A stretch of 64,000 nt of DNA from Romanomermis culicivorax (Eukaryota; Nematoda; Enoplea; Mermithida; Mermithidae). Below the pieces are notes generated by a model that was not told the origin of the DNA, ran no database searches, and saw only the letters and a list, made by a program, of their open reading frames with translations. Positions 7,629-18,528 of the stretch are shown in pieces; position 1 is the first letter of the stretch; each line of letters opens with the position of its first letter. A program made the position numbers and the translations under genes. The stretch is from positions 1,595,139-1,659,138 of the forward strand of contig CAWUHX010000006.1 in assembly GCA_963922205.1 (NCBI GenBank), in the 5' to 3' direction.

Positions 7629-10323
7629 ATCCAAAATGGACGTAGGCAGAACCACCCTCGTTTCACATACAATTGACACCAATGGCTATCAACCCATACG
7701 TAGACAACTTTATCGGACTTCCCCAAAAGAAAAACAAATCATACAAGCAGAAGTTGAGCAACTCGCAGCAGCAGGTGTCATAAGCCAAAGCAATTCCCCA
7801 TGGTGTACCAACACAGTTTTAGTTCCCAAAAAAGATGGAGGCCATCATTTATGCATTGATTTTCGAGGCCTCAACAAAGTCACAAAAAAAGATACCTACC
7901 CCTTGCCCCGGATAGACGAAATTCTAAACACCCTCCGTGGAATGAAATATTTTACGTCCCTTGACCAATCCAATGCATACTATTCCATTCCCATAGCACA
8001 AGCAGACAGAGAAAAAACGGCCTTTAATTGCTCAGCTGGCCAGTATCAATTCAATTACCTCCCCTTTGGACTCACCAATGCCCCAGCCACATTCCAAAGG
8101 TTAATGGATGTTATTCTTTCGGGTCTGCAATGGAACACATGCCTTGTATATCTCGACGATGTTTTGGTATTCGCAGACTCCCATGCCCAAATGCTGGAAC
8201 ATTTAGACACTATTCTTGCCCGATTCTCACAAGCAGGCCTTAAGCTAAACATACAAAAATGCAAATTCTGCCAGCCCCAAGTCCAATACTTAGGCCACGT
8301 CATTTCTCAGCAAGGCATTTCACCAGATCCCCATAAGGTACAGGCCATCTATGACATACCCACACCCAAAAGCTCAAAAGAAGTTAAGTCATTCCTTGGC
8401 CTACCCTCATATTATCGCAGATTCATCCCAAATTGCTCTCAAGTTTCTAGCCCACTCACATCGCTACTCAAAAAGAACTCAGAATTTTCCTGGGGCCCTG
8501 AACAGCAAAATGCATTCACTAAGCTAAAAGAATTACTCATTCATGCCCCAATACTGCAGCATCCCGATTTCACAAAACCATTTATCCTGCAAACTGACGC
8601 CTCAAAACTCGGAATTGGCGCCATTCTCAGTCAACTCGATAGTAAAGGTCAGGATCGCCCCATTGCTTTTGGGAGCCGCACACTAAAACCTGCAGAACGC
8701 AACTACCCGATAACTGAGTTGGAAACCCTTGCAGTAGTTGAGTTTGTCAAGTATTTCCGCCCCTACCTTTTCCAGCAACATGTTATTGTACACACTGACC
8801 ACACAGCAGTTCAGGCAGTCTTACAAAAGGAAAACCCGTCCCCTCGCATTGCCCGTTGGGGATTAGCTCTCTCCGGTATTCAGCTAGACATTCGACCCAA
8901 GAAAGGCACTGCTAACCGCAATGCAGATGCAGTTTCTCGATTCCCCTCACAGACAGCAAAGCAATCCTTTGATATTGAGCAATTACAAACCCGCCCCGAA
9001 ATATCAACTATCACTTCAGTTTTGGAAGCTGAAGCAACTGAACAAGAAGAGCAACAGAAAAACTTCGCCGAACTCCAACGCACTGACCCAACTGTCAAGA
9101 GTATTTTAGCAAAAATCGCCCAAAAACACCCCCTTACCCTTATCAAATTCGCAGTGCATCAAAACATTTTCTTCCGTATAGTCGACAAACAGGCAAAACT
9201 ATACATTCCCAAGTCGCAAGTCCAGCATCTCATGGCCTCTCATCATGACAGCAAATTCACAGGTCATTTTGCAGCCCGAAAAACTTTACACTTGCTCCGA
9301 AAAAAATATTTTTGGCCCCAAATGAGCCGTGATATCAAACATTACTGCAAAACTTGCCACCCATGCCAGACACAGAAAGCCCTCAGGCACAAAGTACATG
9401 CAAATTTGGTACCAATTCAGCCGACTGGCCCATTTGATAGAGTCGGTGTTGATTGCATGGGACCGTTACCCCTCACTGAAGACGGCAACCGATTCATTGT
9501 CGTTTTCATCGATTATTTCACAAAGTATGTAGAGGCATTCCCGACCCCTGACATCACGGCAGCCACTATTGCCAAGCTATTCGTAACCAAAATTGTTTGC
9601 TGTCATGGGTCCCCAAAAATCATCCATTGTGATCGTGGCACCGATTTCGTATCCGATCTTTTCTCACGGATCACCAGTTTATGCAATACTCAGAAAATTC
9701 ACACTACCCCATATCATCCCATTGCCAATGGGGAAGTTGAGCGTTGCAACCAAACCCTAGCCACCCGTATCCGCATGTACATCAATTCAAATCACACTGA
9801 TTGGGATACTTATCTGCCCTATGCCGTTTTTTCGATCAACATCCATAAAAATGATAGCACATCATATCCCCCATTTGAATTACTCCACGGTAGACAAGCT
9901 AATCTGCCATCAGACGCAGCCTTAAACTTTTTCCCCACGTCCTACATGGTTGATTTAGACGATTACGCCCTTCGTGTAAAATCGCATTTCACAGAAGCAC
10001 TCTCAACCGTGCAGAAAAGTTTGCAAAAAGCCCAAGCCCACTATACCCGTCAGTATAACAAGCATGCTCAGAACATACATTACAAGGCAGGTGATCTTAT
10101 TCTCTACAAAAATCACTCGTGTAAACAAGGGCTGACTCCCAAATTCCTCCCTCGCCAAAACGGACCCTATACAGTTACGAACTTCATGTACCCCAACGTT
10201 ACACTCAAACATCCCCGTAAGAATATTACATTTACGGTGCATGTAAATGAGACAACCCCTTTCTACCCTCGGAAAGCAACTATCGAATCTACCCCCACCC
10301 TTCCTCAACCTCGAAAGCCTTGA
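7552..10323 (+). CDS. pol: Pol: reverse transcriptase, RNase H, integrase
   Basis: The frame opens at 7552 after a stop at 7549-7551, overlaps Env-Pro by 77 nt in the +1 frame, and its first ATG is at 7636. RT: YLDD catalytic box at 8149-8160, with the upstream LPFGL and LCIDFRGLNK motifs. RNase H: QTDASKLGIG (Asp codon 8596) and TELETLAVV. Integrase: HHCC zinc finger at about 9238-9365, then D codon 9451, D codon 9631 and E codon 9739 (D-x35-E spacing). A GPY/F module follows near 10162; there is no chromodomain. It belongs to Ty3/gypsy (Metaviridae) by order and motifs. No internal stops, so it is potentially functional. The protease is absent from this ORF because it lies in Env-Pro. Confidence 0.95.
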   Translation, partial: PPVTSQKQKKTQLLRALSKYPTLYAKSKMDVGRTTLVSHTIDTNGYQPIRRQLYRTSPKEKQIIQAEVEQLAAAGVISQSNSPWCTNTVLVPKKDGGHHLCIDFRGLNKVTKKDTYPLPRIDEILNTLRGMKYFTSLDQSNAYYSIPIAQADREKTAFNCSAGQYQFNYLPFGLTNAPATFQRLMDVILSGLQWNTCLVYLDDVLVFADSHAQMLEHLDTILARFSQAGLKLNIQKCKFCQPQVQYLGHVISQQGISPDPHKVQAIYDIPTPKSSKEVKSFLGLPSYYRRFIPNCSQVSSPLTSLLKKNSEFSWGPEQQNAFTKLKELLIHAPILQHPDFTKPFILQTDASKLGIGAILSQLDSKGQDRPIAFGSRTLKPAERNYPITELETLAVVEFVKYFRPYLFQQHVIVHTDHTAVQAVLQKENPSPRIARWGLALSGIQLDIRPKKGTANRNADAVSRFPSQTAKQSFDIEQLQTRPEISTITSVLEAEATEQEEQQKNFAELQRTDPTVKSILAKIAQKHPLTLIKFAVHQNIFFRIVDKQAKLYIPKSQVQHLMASHHDSKFTGHFAARKTLHLLRKKYFWPQMSRDIKHYCKTCHPCQTQKALRHKVHANLVPIQPTGPFDRVGVDCMGPLPLTEDGNRFIVVFIDYFTKYVEAFPTPDITAATIAKLFVTKIVCCHGSPKIIHCDRGTDFVSDLFSRITSLCNTQKIHTTPYHPIANGEVERCNQTLATRIRMYINSNHTDWDTYLPYAVFSINIHKNDSTSYPPFELLHGRQANLPSDAALNFFPTSYMVDLDDYALRVKSHFTEALSTVQKSLQKAQAHYTRQYNKHAQNIHYKAGDLILYKNHSCKQGLTPKFLPRQNGPYTVTNFMYPNVTLKHPRKNITFTVHVNETTPFYPRKATIESTPTLPQPRKP

Positions 10324-10341
10324 ATGAGGACGTTCAACTCC

Positions 10342-10354
10342 GGAAGGAGGGAAA
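10342..10354 (+). other. Polypurine tract
   Basis: GGAAGGAGGGAAA directly abuts the 3' LTR, as needed for plus-strand DNA priming. It starts 18 nt after the pol stop (10321-10323), so no gene fits between pol and the 3' LTR. This confirms that env is not in its usual place. Confidence 0.9.
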
Positions 10355-11253
10355 TGTAACGTACCTGCTAAAGCAGTACTGTAAATATGTAGCATACTGT
10401 ATGTAATAGACATTTATTAAATATTATTAATTTTCACATTTTATCGTCTCAAGGGTGTCTGGGATTCACACCCCAACATTCCTACAAAATTACGTGAAGT
10501 ACTTTATTTTGATCCGTTCACACCCCGGTAGCCAAATAAAGACGCCCTAATTAATTTGCACAAACGGCAGCTGTTCCCCTAGAACCCACACTAAACTACA
10601 CATTCCACAGCTACCGTAATCCCCAGTAAAAATCGTAAACAACACCTGCACACAGTAAAATGCGTAGAAGCCCCGCCGTACAGTAGTCTCAAGTGTAACG
10701 GTAGCGGCGGCCCCACAAAACATGTGTATACAGAGAAACCGATACAGGAAGCATGCACAGAAGCACAAAGGTGTGGCCAAGCCCACTGTAGAAAGCAAGC
10801 GAAGCACAGAAAGCATACAGTACCAGAAAAGCATTAGAGAGGCGTAATTAAGAAAGCATAAAAAGCGTAGCAGGAAACGACGATTGGCGGAAGAAGATGG
10901 ACAGAAGCTCGACCTCCCGCCACGCCCAGGGAGTGGCCAAAATCGCCGTATAAAAGAAGAAGCAAAGCGTGATTTGATCATTCTTATTCTTGTGGTTTTT
11001 CCGTTTTGACTTCCGCGCTCGCCCCGTCTTTTTATACATTTGCAAGCGGCCGCCTATTCGAAAGCAACTTAAACCGAGGCCCCCCGTTCGTATTATAAAT
11101 CAAAACGCGTTTTTATTTGTCGACGTTCAAGCGACCATCGATCACCCGTTGTTTTATTGTAACCGTTCGCCCGCGCCCCCGTCCCGTTATTCGCCCCGCC
11201 GTATCGACCAATTGGTTAGAAGTAAAGTACCTCACACAAATCTGGTCGTTACA
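10355..11253 (+). repeat. 3' LTR of the gag-env-pro-pol retroelement
   Basis: 899 bp, TGTAAC to GTTACA, collinear with the 5' LTR. It is followed at 11254-11257 by the GTAT target duplication. An AATAAA at 10533-10538 is present only in this copy, but it lies in U3, upstream of the TATA box at 10949. Confidence 0.95.
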
Positions 11254-11257
11254 GTAT

Positions 11258-11887
11258 GTTAGGAATCGATCAACCGGCGGCTGTAAACTATGGCCAAACT
11301 CCCAACTCAACTCGATAACTCTTTTAAAAATATTTTCCGTCCGATGCGAGAAATTTCCAAAAAAAAAAATTTCGCACGGCTGCTCTGCACAGAAAATATT
11401 CGCTGTTCTGCGCAGAAAAAACTAAGCAAATGACTAGGACTGTGGCGCGATGCGTCGGATTTTGAAATTTCAACTTTCCAAAGCACACTAATTGTATCAC
11501 GATCTTGATTCCCGATTTTTTTTCATTAAATGAGAACCACGTGCGAAAATTTTTTCTAATTTACAACTTCTTTCCGAACAAATAGCCTTCAATTCCTTCA
11601 ATAACTTCAATTACCGCGTTTTTTCTATAACACAGTATAGTGTGCGCAAGCGCGGTAGTTGAACAAGCAATGCATACTTCATTTCATCTTTTTTTCGGTT
11701 ACAAGCATTTCAAAAAAACAGGCTATAGTTCAATTCTTTTTAGTAGGCCTGAACCATGCATGAAAACCTTCATAGAAGCGCATTAAAGTTAAAGAAACAA
11801 TAAAAAATCTTGAAGCTACGAATTCTCACTTTTGGTGAAAGCAAAAGATGTTTAAACCGCGTAGAATTTGAAACACGTTGTAAACAG
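11258..11887. other. Remnant of the host TIR element and AT-rich spacer
   Basis: 11258-11728 is the right part of the interrupted TIR element. 11729-11887 has no gene or recognised repeat. Confidence 0.45.
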
Positions 11888-12369
11888 AGTGTAGAGTGAC
11901 TATTTCCATTGAGTTCCCCATAATCAAGAACCCCTCAACCCAGAAACGCAGAAATATCTTTGTTTACACACAGAACAATTTTTTGTGTGAAGTGATTGTG
12001 TCCATTGGATTCCGTGTCGGAAACCTCTTTCCCCAAAAATCGCAGAAATACATTTGAAATGCACTCAATATTGTGTGTAAAGTGATCTCATTCATTAAAT
12101 TCCCCTGGAGTGGAAAACCCCTTCCACAAAAAATCACAAAAATACGCTTGTTTACACCGGGAATAATTTTTTGTATACAGTGATCGCATTCATCAAACTC
12201 CCCGTATTCGAAAACCCCTCCCCCCAGAAAATTACGAAAATACATTCGTTCACACCTGGCATAATTTTTAAGTAAAGTGATTGCATTCACCATATTCCGG
12301 ATGGTCGAAAACCCCTTCCACTGAAAAAATTACGGAAATACGCTTGTTTACACCCAGAATAATTTTTTT
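11888..12369 (+). repeat. Tandem array, about 90-98 bp period
   Basis: Diverged units start near 11888, 11984, 12074, 12172 and 12270. Each contains a phrase like AAAGTGATCGCATTCAT, then GAAAACCCCTTCC, then TTGTTTACACC. The array resumes at 13248 after the solo LTR insertion. Confidence 0.8.
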
Positions 12370-12373
12370 GATT

Positions 12374-13247
12374 TGTAACGCCCAAATGAGGGAATCGGTC
12401 GGTTCTCACTCTACTCCTATGATACTTTTACTTGGTGAAAACTATGATCCAATTAGATGACCAAGGAGGCACCCAAAGTGTAACAATACAACAACAAACT
12501 ACCACAAAAATATGATAATAACTAAGAATGACGTCGCTGAGGGCTGCACGATTAGCTTCGATGATCAACAAATGCTTTTCCAATTTCATGCAATACACGA
12601 ATCAAGTTTACAACATGGATTCGAGAATTGCAGAAAAACTGTTTTCACTATGCTTCCTTCTTTTATACCACTTCCTTTAGACCACACCCTTAGTCCATGG
12701 GGGTCTGCTTCTGTAATTCTTCTTCCAGCCAATTGTTGCTTTGCTTTACGCCCTTCCATATACTGTATGCTTGTTTAACTACGCCTTACGCTTTTGGACT
12801 ATAGTATGCTTAACCCCGCCTCTTAGTTTTATGCTTAGTTTCTCTGCCTGTGTGCTTGGGGTTTATCATAAGCTTAGCCATGCCTACGTGCTTCCTTATT
12901 GCTAACTATGCACATATGCTTTCGTAATGCAATGGCGACTACTGTTCCACTTGAGACTGACTGGTGTCTAGGTGGGAGTTTCTACATTTTATTGCATGGC
13001 AGGTGTTTTTACGACTCCAGGGGGGGGATACTGTATTTATTAGAAAGGTGCGTTTCAAGTGCCTCGAGTGGGTTATGGAGCCAGGTGCCAATGTGTGAAT
13101 TTATTATGTACCGATTTCCTAATTGGGTCAGTAGCGATTTTTGGGTGCAGAAACGTCCAAAACAAAATAAATGAGATTTTATACAGTAATAATATATACA
13201 TTTTATGCACTATGAATTTACATTAACGTTTTATCACATATCTTACA
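12374..13247 (-). mobile_element. Solo LTR related to the retroelement LTR, opposite orientation
   Basis: 874 bp from TGTAACG to TTACA on the plus strand, bounded by a perfect GATT duplication (12370-12373 and 13248-13251). Read on the minus strand it resembles the 899-bp LTR: shared blocks include the TATAAAAG box (reverse at 12660-12667), a TCTTCTTCC...CCAAT block near 12720, and an ACTTGAGACT...TTCTACAT block near 12950-12990. Extensive substitutions show it is a sister family rather than the same one. No internal region is present, so it arose by LTR-LTR recombination. Confidence 0.85.
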
Positions 13248-13430
13248 GATTAAAGTGACTGCATCTATTGAATTCCCTACGGTCGAAAACTCCTTCCACT
13301 AAAAAATCCCGAAAATAAGTTTGTTTACACCATGGATCATTTTTCGTGTAAAGTGACCGCGTCCATCGAATACCCAATGGTCAAAAACTCTTACAGCCCA
13401 AAAGTCCTAATAAGGCTACCACTTCAATTG
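13248..13430 (+). repeat. Continuation of the tandem array
   Basis: Two further units begin near 13253 and 13345 with AAAGTGACTGCATC and AAAGTGACCGCGTCC. Joining 12369 to 13252 restores a normal unit, so the LTR landed inside the array. Confidence 0.8.
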
Positions 13431-13456
13431 ACACTGCAAAAAGTTCAGGCACGGTA

Positions 13457-13701
13457 TAGTCTGTTTTTCTTGAAATGCTTCCAAATAATGAAAGTGGAAA
13501 GCTAGTAGTATTTCATATTTTTGCGATTTCCTGATAGACAATATATCATGAAGGACTGGAAATTTGTGAGCTTACTGACCTAACTTTCATCAATTTTTCG
13601 GGTGAAAAATTTTACATTAGGAACTTTATGTAAACGATTTTGACGACAGTACTGATTTATGTCACTTTTCTATTTGGAAGCATTTTATAAAAAACAGACT
13701 A
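13457..13701 (+). mobile_element. MITE of the 245-bp TA-flanked family (copy 2)
   Basis: 245 bp, starting TAGTCTGTTTTTCTTGAAATG and ending AAAACAGACTA, flanked by TA at 13455-13456 and 13702-13703. Same length and orientation as the copies at 54631 and 63439. Confidence 0.88.
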
Positions 13702-13703
13702 TA

Positions 13704-14639
13704 GTTCATTATGCTGCAAAAAAATATTTTTTTGAAGCCGTAAGTTTGTATAACAAAATTGTCAAATTTCGCGGTTTCCGAGACTTTGGACCACCATATA
13801 ATTGAATTGAGGGCACATTTAAAAAAATGAAAAATCGTCTTTGATATTGCACTCCCAAGATGCTTGGGCCGAAGTATGGAGGTTGGATATAGCACGCCCA
13901 TTGCTGGGTGGAAGTGGGGGGCTTCAAAAAGTACGTTTTTTGAATGTTTTTGGGGCTCCACCGAGCACCACTTGCAGATAGAGGCGAAATGACAAAAACC
14001 CCATAGTTTGCCCTTATGCCCGAAATTATGCCTCTTACCATTTTGGATCTAGGGTGGGGGACATGAAATTTGGGGGCCAAGTATATTATAGATTGACCTT
14101 TCGTACCACCTTTGATTTAAGTGGATACTAGTTATTAATGAAATATGTTTATCTTAAACACTAAGCAGTATTTCATAATTCCATTATATAATAAAGTTTA
14201 AACTCGAAAAGAACTCGAAATAATAGTTGAAAAAAATTGAGTTCGCGTTCGAGTTTGAAATATCGAAGTTTTTGAGTTCAAGTTCGAGTTGCCAAAATTA
14301 TCGAGTTTTAATCGAGTTCGAGTTAGAGTACTCGAAACAGCCCTAAATTTATATTCTCCGATTTACACCAATATTATAGAAAAATAAGTTATAGCTGACA
14401 GATCTCTACTAATAAACATCTTGAGTTCAAGCTTTTTGATCTATGACATCATTGGTACGAACTGCAAACGATTAACCGAAAATTACCCTTATTTTTTATC
14501 CGGGCATTGCTTTTTATTGATAGTCAACTAAAATGCGGTTCCCTGTTATAAAGTAAAGTACTATGCCTCATGTTTTTGTACCAGAACATGGTTTTCACGC
14601 GAATTCACCGATAGCCTGCTATTTTCAGCGGTCTCACCC
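13704..14639. other. Intergenic, no gene seen
   Basis: Contains a G/C-richer block at about 13860-14060 without a convincing ORF, and at about 14190-14335 a low-complexity stretch of recurring TCGAGTT/GAGTTCGAG words. The 123-codon minus-strand frame at 13709-14080 shows no recognisable domain. Confidence 0.35.
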
Positions 14640-15600
14640 CTAAAAAGCGTAACTCATAAGAGCATGCCCGAAAGAGCGAATCTCAAATGGGCAAATCCCC
14701 AAAAGAGCGAAATATTATGCAAATGCGTAAGATTGAAACTGTTGCATTTTAATTTTTTATTAAAATATGAAAACGATTATTTTTGAATTGTTTTTCATGT
14801 ACGTATAATTTAGTCATTATAATTTCCAGAAAATCGATCGTTCATGTGTCGAACGGGCGACTCCCTAAAACACCATTAAATGTGCTGTTTGCAAAGTGTG
14901 ATTCCTTCCTTAAACTTTCCTTTTTTCTTTCTCCACGTTTGTTTTCTACTTTACTGTTCCATTTTTTTATTTTGCTCTTTATTGTTGTATTCTTGTTTAT
15001 ATTATCTCGCTTATCTATTTGTTGTTTTATTGCCAGATCTGTTTTTCTTATCCTGAAAGTTCACTAACCTGAATGTCACAATCGTCACATACCCTTATGC
15101 GAAAAGAAATGTGATAAAAAGAAACACAGACAAGAGAAAAGAAAGAAATCAAGCAAATAGAAAATGAAATAACTAATATAAAACAGAACAAAAAACACAA
15201 AAAGAAATATAAATTGAAACTATGTATGTAAATAAAGGAATGCAGAACAAAAACAAACACCAAAAGTTTTAATAAATGCAAAATCCCTCGTAAAAGTGAA
15301 ACACAACCGGCCCCGTCAAAAATTTTTGAGACATGTTCAAAAATCTGGTAAAAATATAAATCCTGTGAGAACATTATTTGCATAGTATTATGAATGGACA
15401 TGAAAAATGAATATACATCATAAGGAATTCGAGCGAAAAATCAAAACCAGCGTCAAAGTATCCTAAAACTGAGTTTTGATATAAAAATATAATTTTTTAT
15501 AGACAGAAGAAATAGACCGAAGATAAGAACAGGAAGATAAAAATGAATGAGAAAAGAAATATAGACAAGAGAAAAGAAGAAGCGAAGCAGAAGATTAAAT
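14640..15600. repeat. Repeat flank of the giant foldback
   Basis: AT-rich. The segment 14640-14710 (containing AAGAGCGAAA) is resembled in reverse near 17440-17515. About 15205-15350 resembles 17005-17130 in direct orientation. These pairs suggest a larger host repeat into which the foldback at 15621 onward inserted or expanded. No gene. Confidence 0.35.
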
Positions 15601-15620
15601 AACTATAGAAAATAGAACTG

Positions 15621-16995
15621 TCACACTAATGGGGGTTTGGGTATCGCATCAGGTGGAAAATGTTGCTTCCCAGTCACATTGATGGTGAACCATATTAGCT
15701 TGACCCTATTACAGTGAGTAATAGGCTATGACTCCTGATGGACACTGGCGATTTTCCCATTAATTGGGGGCCTAACCCGGCGAGTGGTGGCTATAGGGAG
15801 GCCTATAGGGTACTCTGGTGCTGTCCTGGGTCTTGCTGTAGGGTAATAGACAACGCCGCCAGGTTAGGTGTGACAATCCCCGAGTCCTGCTCAGTGAGAG
15901 TGGGGACAAGGTCACCCGTAAAATGATCCGATTTGTGGGACCCGATTATGAACCAGACAGTCCCTTTTTAGCCCAAACCTGAGAGGTGAGAGCCCTACCT
16001 ATCTGGGGAGACCTGGGAAACCGACTTAAGAAGGGTTCCCCAAAAATATCCCACAAAAACAATAATCCCCTGAGAAGACTCACCTAGTCCTGTTCCTCCA
16101 AGGATTCGACGAAACGGGTGGCAGGTCCCTGGAAACTTTCGGTTTTCGGACAAGGAACAGGGATGCGATCCACTCCGTTCTTTGGCAATGGGTGTTGGCG
16201 ATCAGGAGACGACTCTCGATTATTTTCTATTAATTGGGGCGGTCGGGAACCTGGCATGGATGAGCGACGGGTACGGTAGGTAGAATAGGCAGCGAACGCA
16301 GTAAGTAATGAGAGTTATGCAAATTTATTTGAAGTAAAAAAGGCGACGGACGCAGATGAATATATAAAAATATGCAAATTTGAGGAGTGGCAGACGCGGA
16401 GTTAAGACAATGGAACAGAAGCTTGGGTGAACCCAAAAGTGAGCAAAAAGTTAAAGAAAAATGTCCTTTTAAGGACATGTTTGGCCACAGCACCAGCTTG
16501 GGCAGAGTTTCTCGGCGTCCAAGCTAACTTCTGCAGCTAGACGCAATGCAGAAGATGCCTATGAGCACATAGACATTTTTTGCTCACATGCATTTAGCAT
16601 TGGGGTCGACTGCAGTGCCTATGCTAAGCATATGAGCGTCTTTAGCTAAAACTTCTTAGCTAGTCGTTTTTGCGTAACAAAAACAATGCTAATTTTTGAG
16701 ATAAGAGGTGCATGGAATGCACCAAAAATAGCCATGTGCTCGTGTAGCACATTTGGCGGAAGTTTATAGCTAAAGGGCATACTGTAGCCCGCGTGTGAAA
16801 AGAAATAAAAATACAATAAAACGAAACATAAAATGCATGAAAAAATATAAAAACAAACACAAAATGCATGTGCAGAAAAATCATAAACAAAACAAACGAA
16901 AAATGAATGAGTTGTAAATAAACCGTGGAGGAAAACAAAATATCAACATGATTTGGATCACGTGACATTGGGGAAATTGAGCAGCACGTGACAGA
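15621..16995 (+). repeat. Left arm of a giant foldback element
   Basis: About 1.4 kb that recurs in reverse complement at 19031-20430. Landmarks are the outer GTTTGGGTATCGCATCAGG (reverse at about 20385-20410), the ACATTGATGGTGAACCATAT block, and inner ACATGTCCTTTTAAGGACATGT-like and AGCCATGTGCTCGTG blocks. Divergence from the right arm is moderate, with small indels. Confidence 0.8.
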
Positions 16996-16999
16996 ATGG

Positions 17000-17847
17000 A
17001 ACACACAAAGAGAAATATAAATTGGAATCATGTATAACAAAAAAAACGCAGAAAAACAAACGTTTCGAAAAATGCAATAACTTATGCAAAGTGAGATTCA
17101 ACCAGCTCAGCTAAAAATTTTAGATGCATGTTAACTACAATTAGCGAAAATGCAGTTTTTTGTACCAGAACGCTTACCCAAATAATGATGAAGAAACTCA
17201 GTGTGATATCAACGTATCAAAACTGATTTTTGATATTCGGGCAGTTTGATATTCATATAACTATTTTCGATATTGATATTTTGATACCAAAACACATTGA
17301 TGTATCAAATTTTCCTTAATTTGGTCTATATGTAGCTTTTCTGACGGGCGCAGCAAAACAGCATCCAAAACACTTGCGTTGTCTAAAAATTTCCTTTTCG
17401 GACACTCTTGTACACTTTAAATTAAATTTATTCATTGAAACAGCTCTTTCGAGGATATTTGCTCTTTTCGGAATTCACTCTCCTGAGTTTCGCTCTTATG
17501 GGGACACCCCTTTTCAGTCTTCGACAGTTACCGTAACAGTTGAAAGCTAAATAGCGAAAGTAGTTTATCCAAACGCAGAACAAAATTTGGCGTCAGAAGA
17601 ATCGAATTTTTTCACTTGTCAATTGGTGACAAAGTAAATAGGGCACACAAAAGACGACTTCCAAAAGTGGGAACCAGGCCCAAATTTTAATCTACAGTAA
17701 ATCGAAATCTTTCATTTGGTGATTTATGGCCATTAGATCTGATTGACAATTCTCAGGATTTCTCATGCCGCCGATATAAGACGCCAGGGGAGAGGTCGGC
17801 CACTGGTATCTTTCGTTTTCCATCTTTTCAATTGCTTATGCAGGTTG
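17000..17847. other. Foldback spacer, no gene seen
   Basis: AT-rich sequence between the left arm and the extra internal copy. It includes a stretch at 17210-17310 rich in TTTTGATATT words. No coding region recognised. Confidence 0.4.
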
Positions 17848-18528
17848 TCACGTGCCGCTCAATTCTCCAACGTCACGTGATTCCGATCATGCCGACATTT
17901 TGTTATTTTTCATATTTCGTTTATTACTCGATCATGCTTTTGTTTATTTCATTTTTACACATGCATTTTTGTGTTCGTTTTTATATTTTTATGCATTTCT
18001 ATGTTTCGTTTTGTTGTATTTTTATTTCTTTACAAACGCGGGCTACAGTAGGCCCTTTAGCTAAAAACTTTCGCCAGTCATGCTCCACGAGCACATGGCT
18101 ATTTTTGGTGCGCTCATGCACCTCTTATCATCAAAAATTAGCGTCGTTTTTGTTACGCAAAACGACTAGCTAAGAAGTTTTAGCTAAAGACGTTCATATG
18201 CTTAGCATAGGCACTGCAGCCGGCCTCAGTGCTAAACGCATGTGAATGAAAAAATGTCTATGTGCTCATAGGCATCTTCTGCATCGCGTCTAGCTGCAGA
18301 AGTTAGCTTGAGCGCCGAGAAACTCCGCCCAAGCTGCAGCTGTAGCCAAACATGTCCTTAAAAGGACATGTTTCTTTAGTTTTTCACTCTTTTTCTTGGG
18401 TTCACCAAGCTCCGATTCGGTTGTTGTCACTTCACGTCCGCCGCTCTTCTAAATTTGCATATTTTTATATACCCGACTGCGTCCGCCGCCTATTATTTTA
18501 AATAAATTTGCATACCCTTGCGTCTCTT
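17848..18528 (+). repeat. Extra direct copy of the inner right arm
   Basis: 681 bp, nearly identical (about 5 differences by eye) to 19031-19711 and in the same orientation. It carries CACGTG near each start and the palindrome ACATGTCCTTAAAAGGACATGT. Both copies yield the same short open frames, which are repeat artefacts. Confidence 0.9.

Larger units (their letters stand above)
1853..11728. mobile_element. TIR element interrupted by the LTR retroelement
   Basis: Left TIR at about 1853-1884 and right TIR at about 11696-11728 share the segment CAAATGCTTGTAAC (left) / GGTTACAAGCATTTC (right) and the outer CGG/CTG-poly-T block. Both ends abut TA. Removing the 1951-11257 insertion leaves a host element of about 570 bp, 1853-1950 plus 11258-11728, with no coding capacity. 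It looks like a Tc1/mariner-type MITE. The exact outer ends are approximate. Confidence 0.55.
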
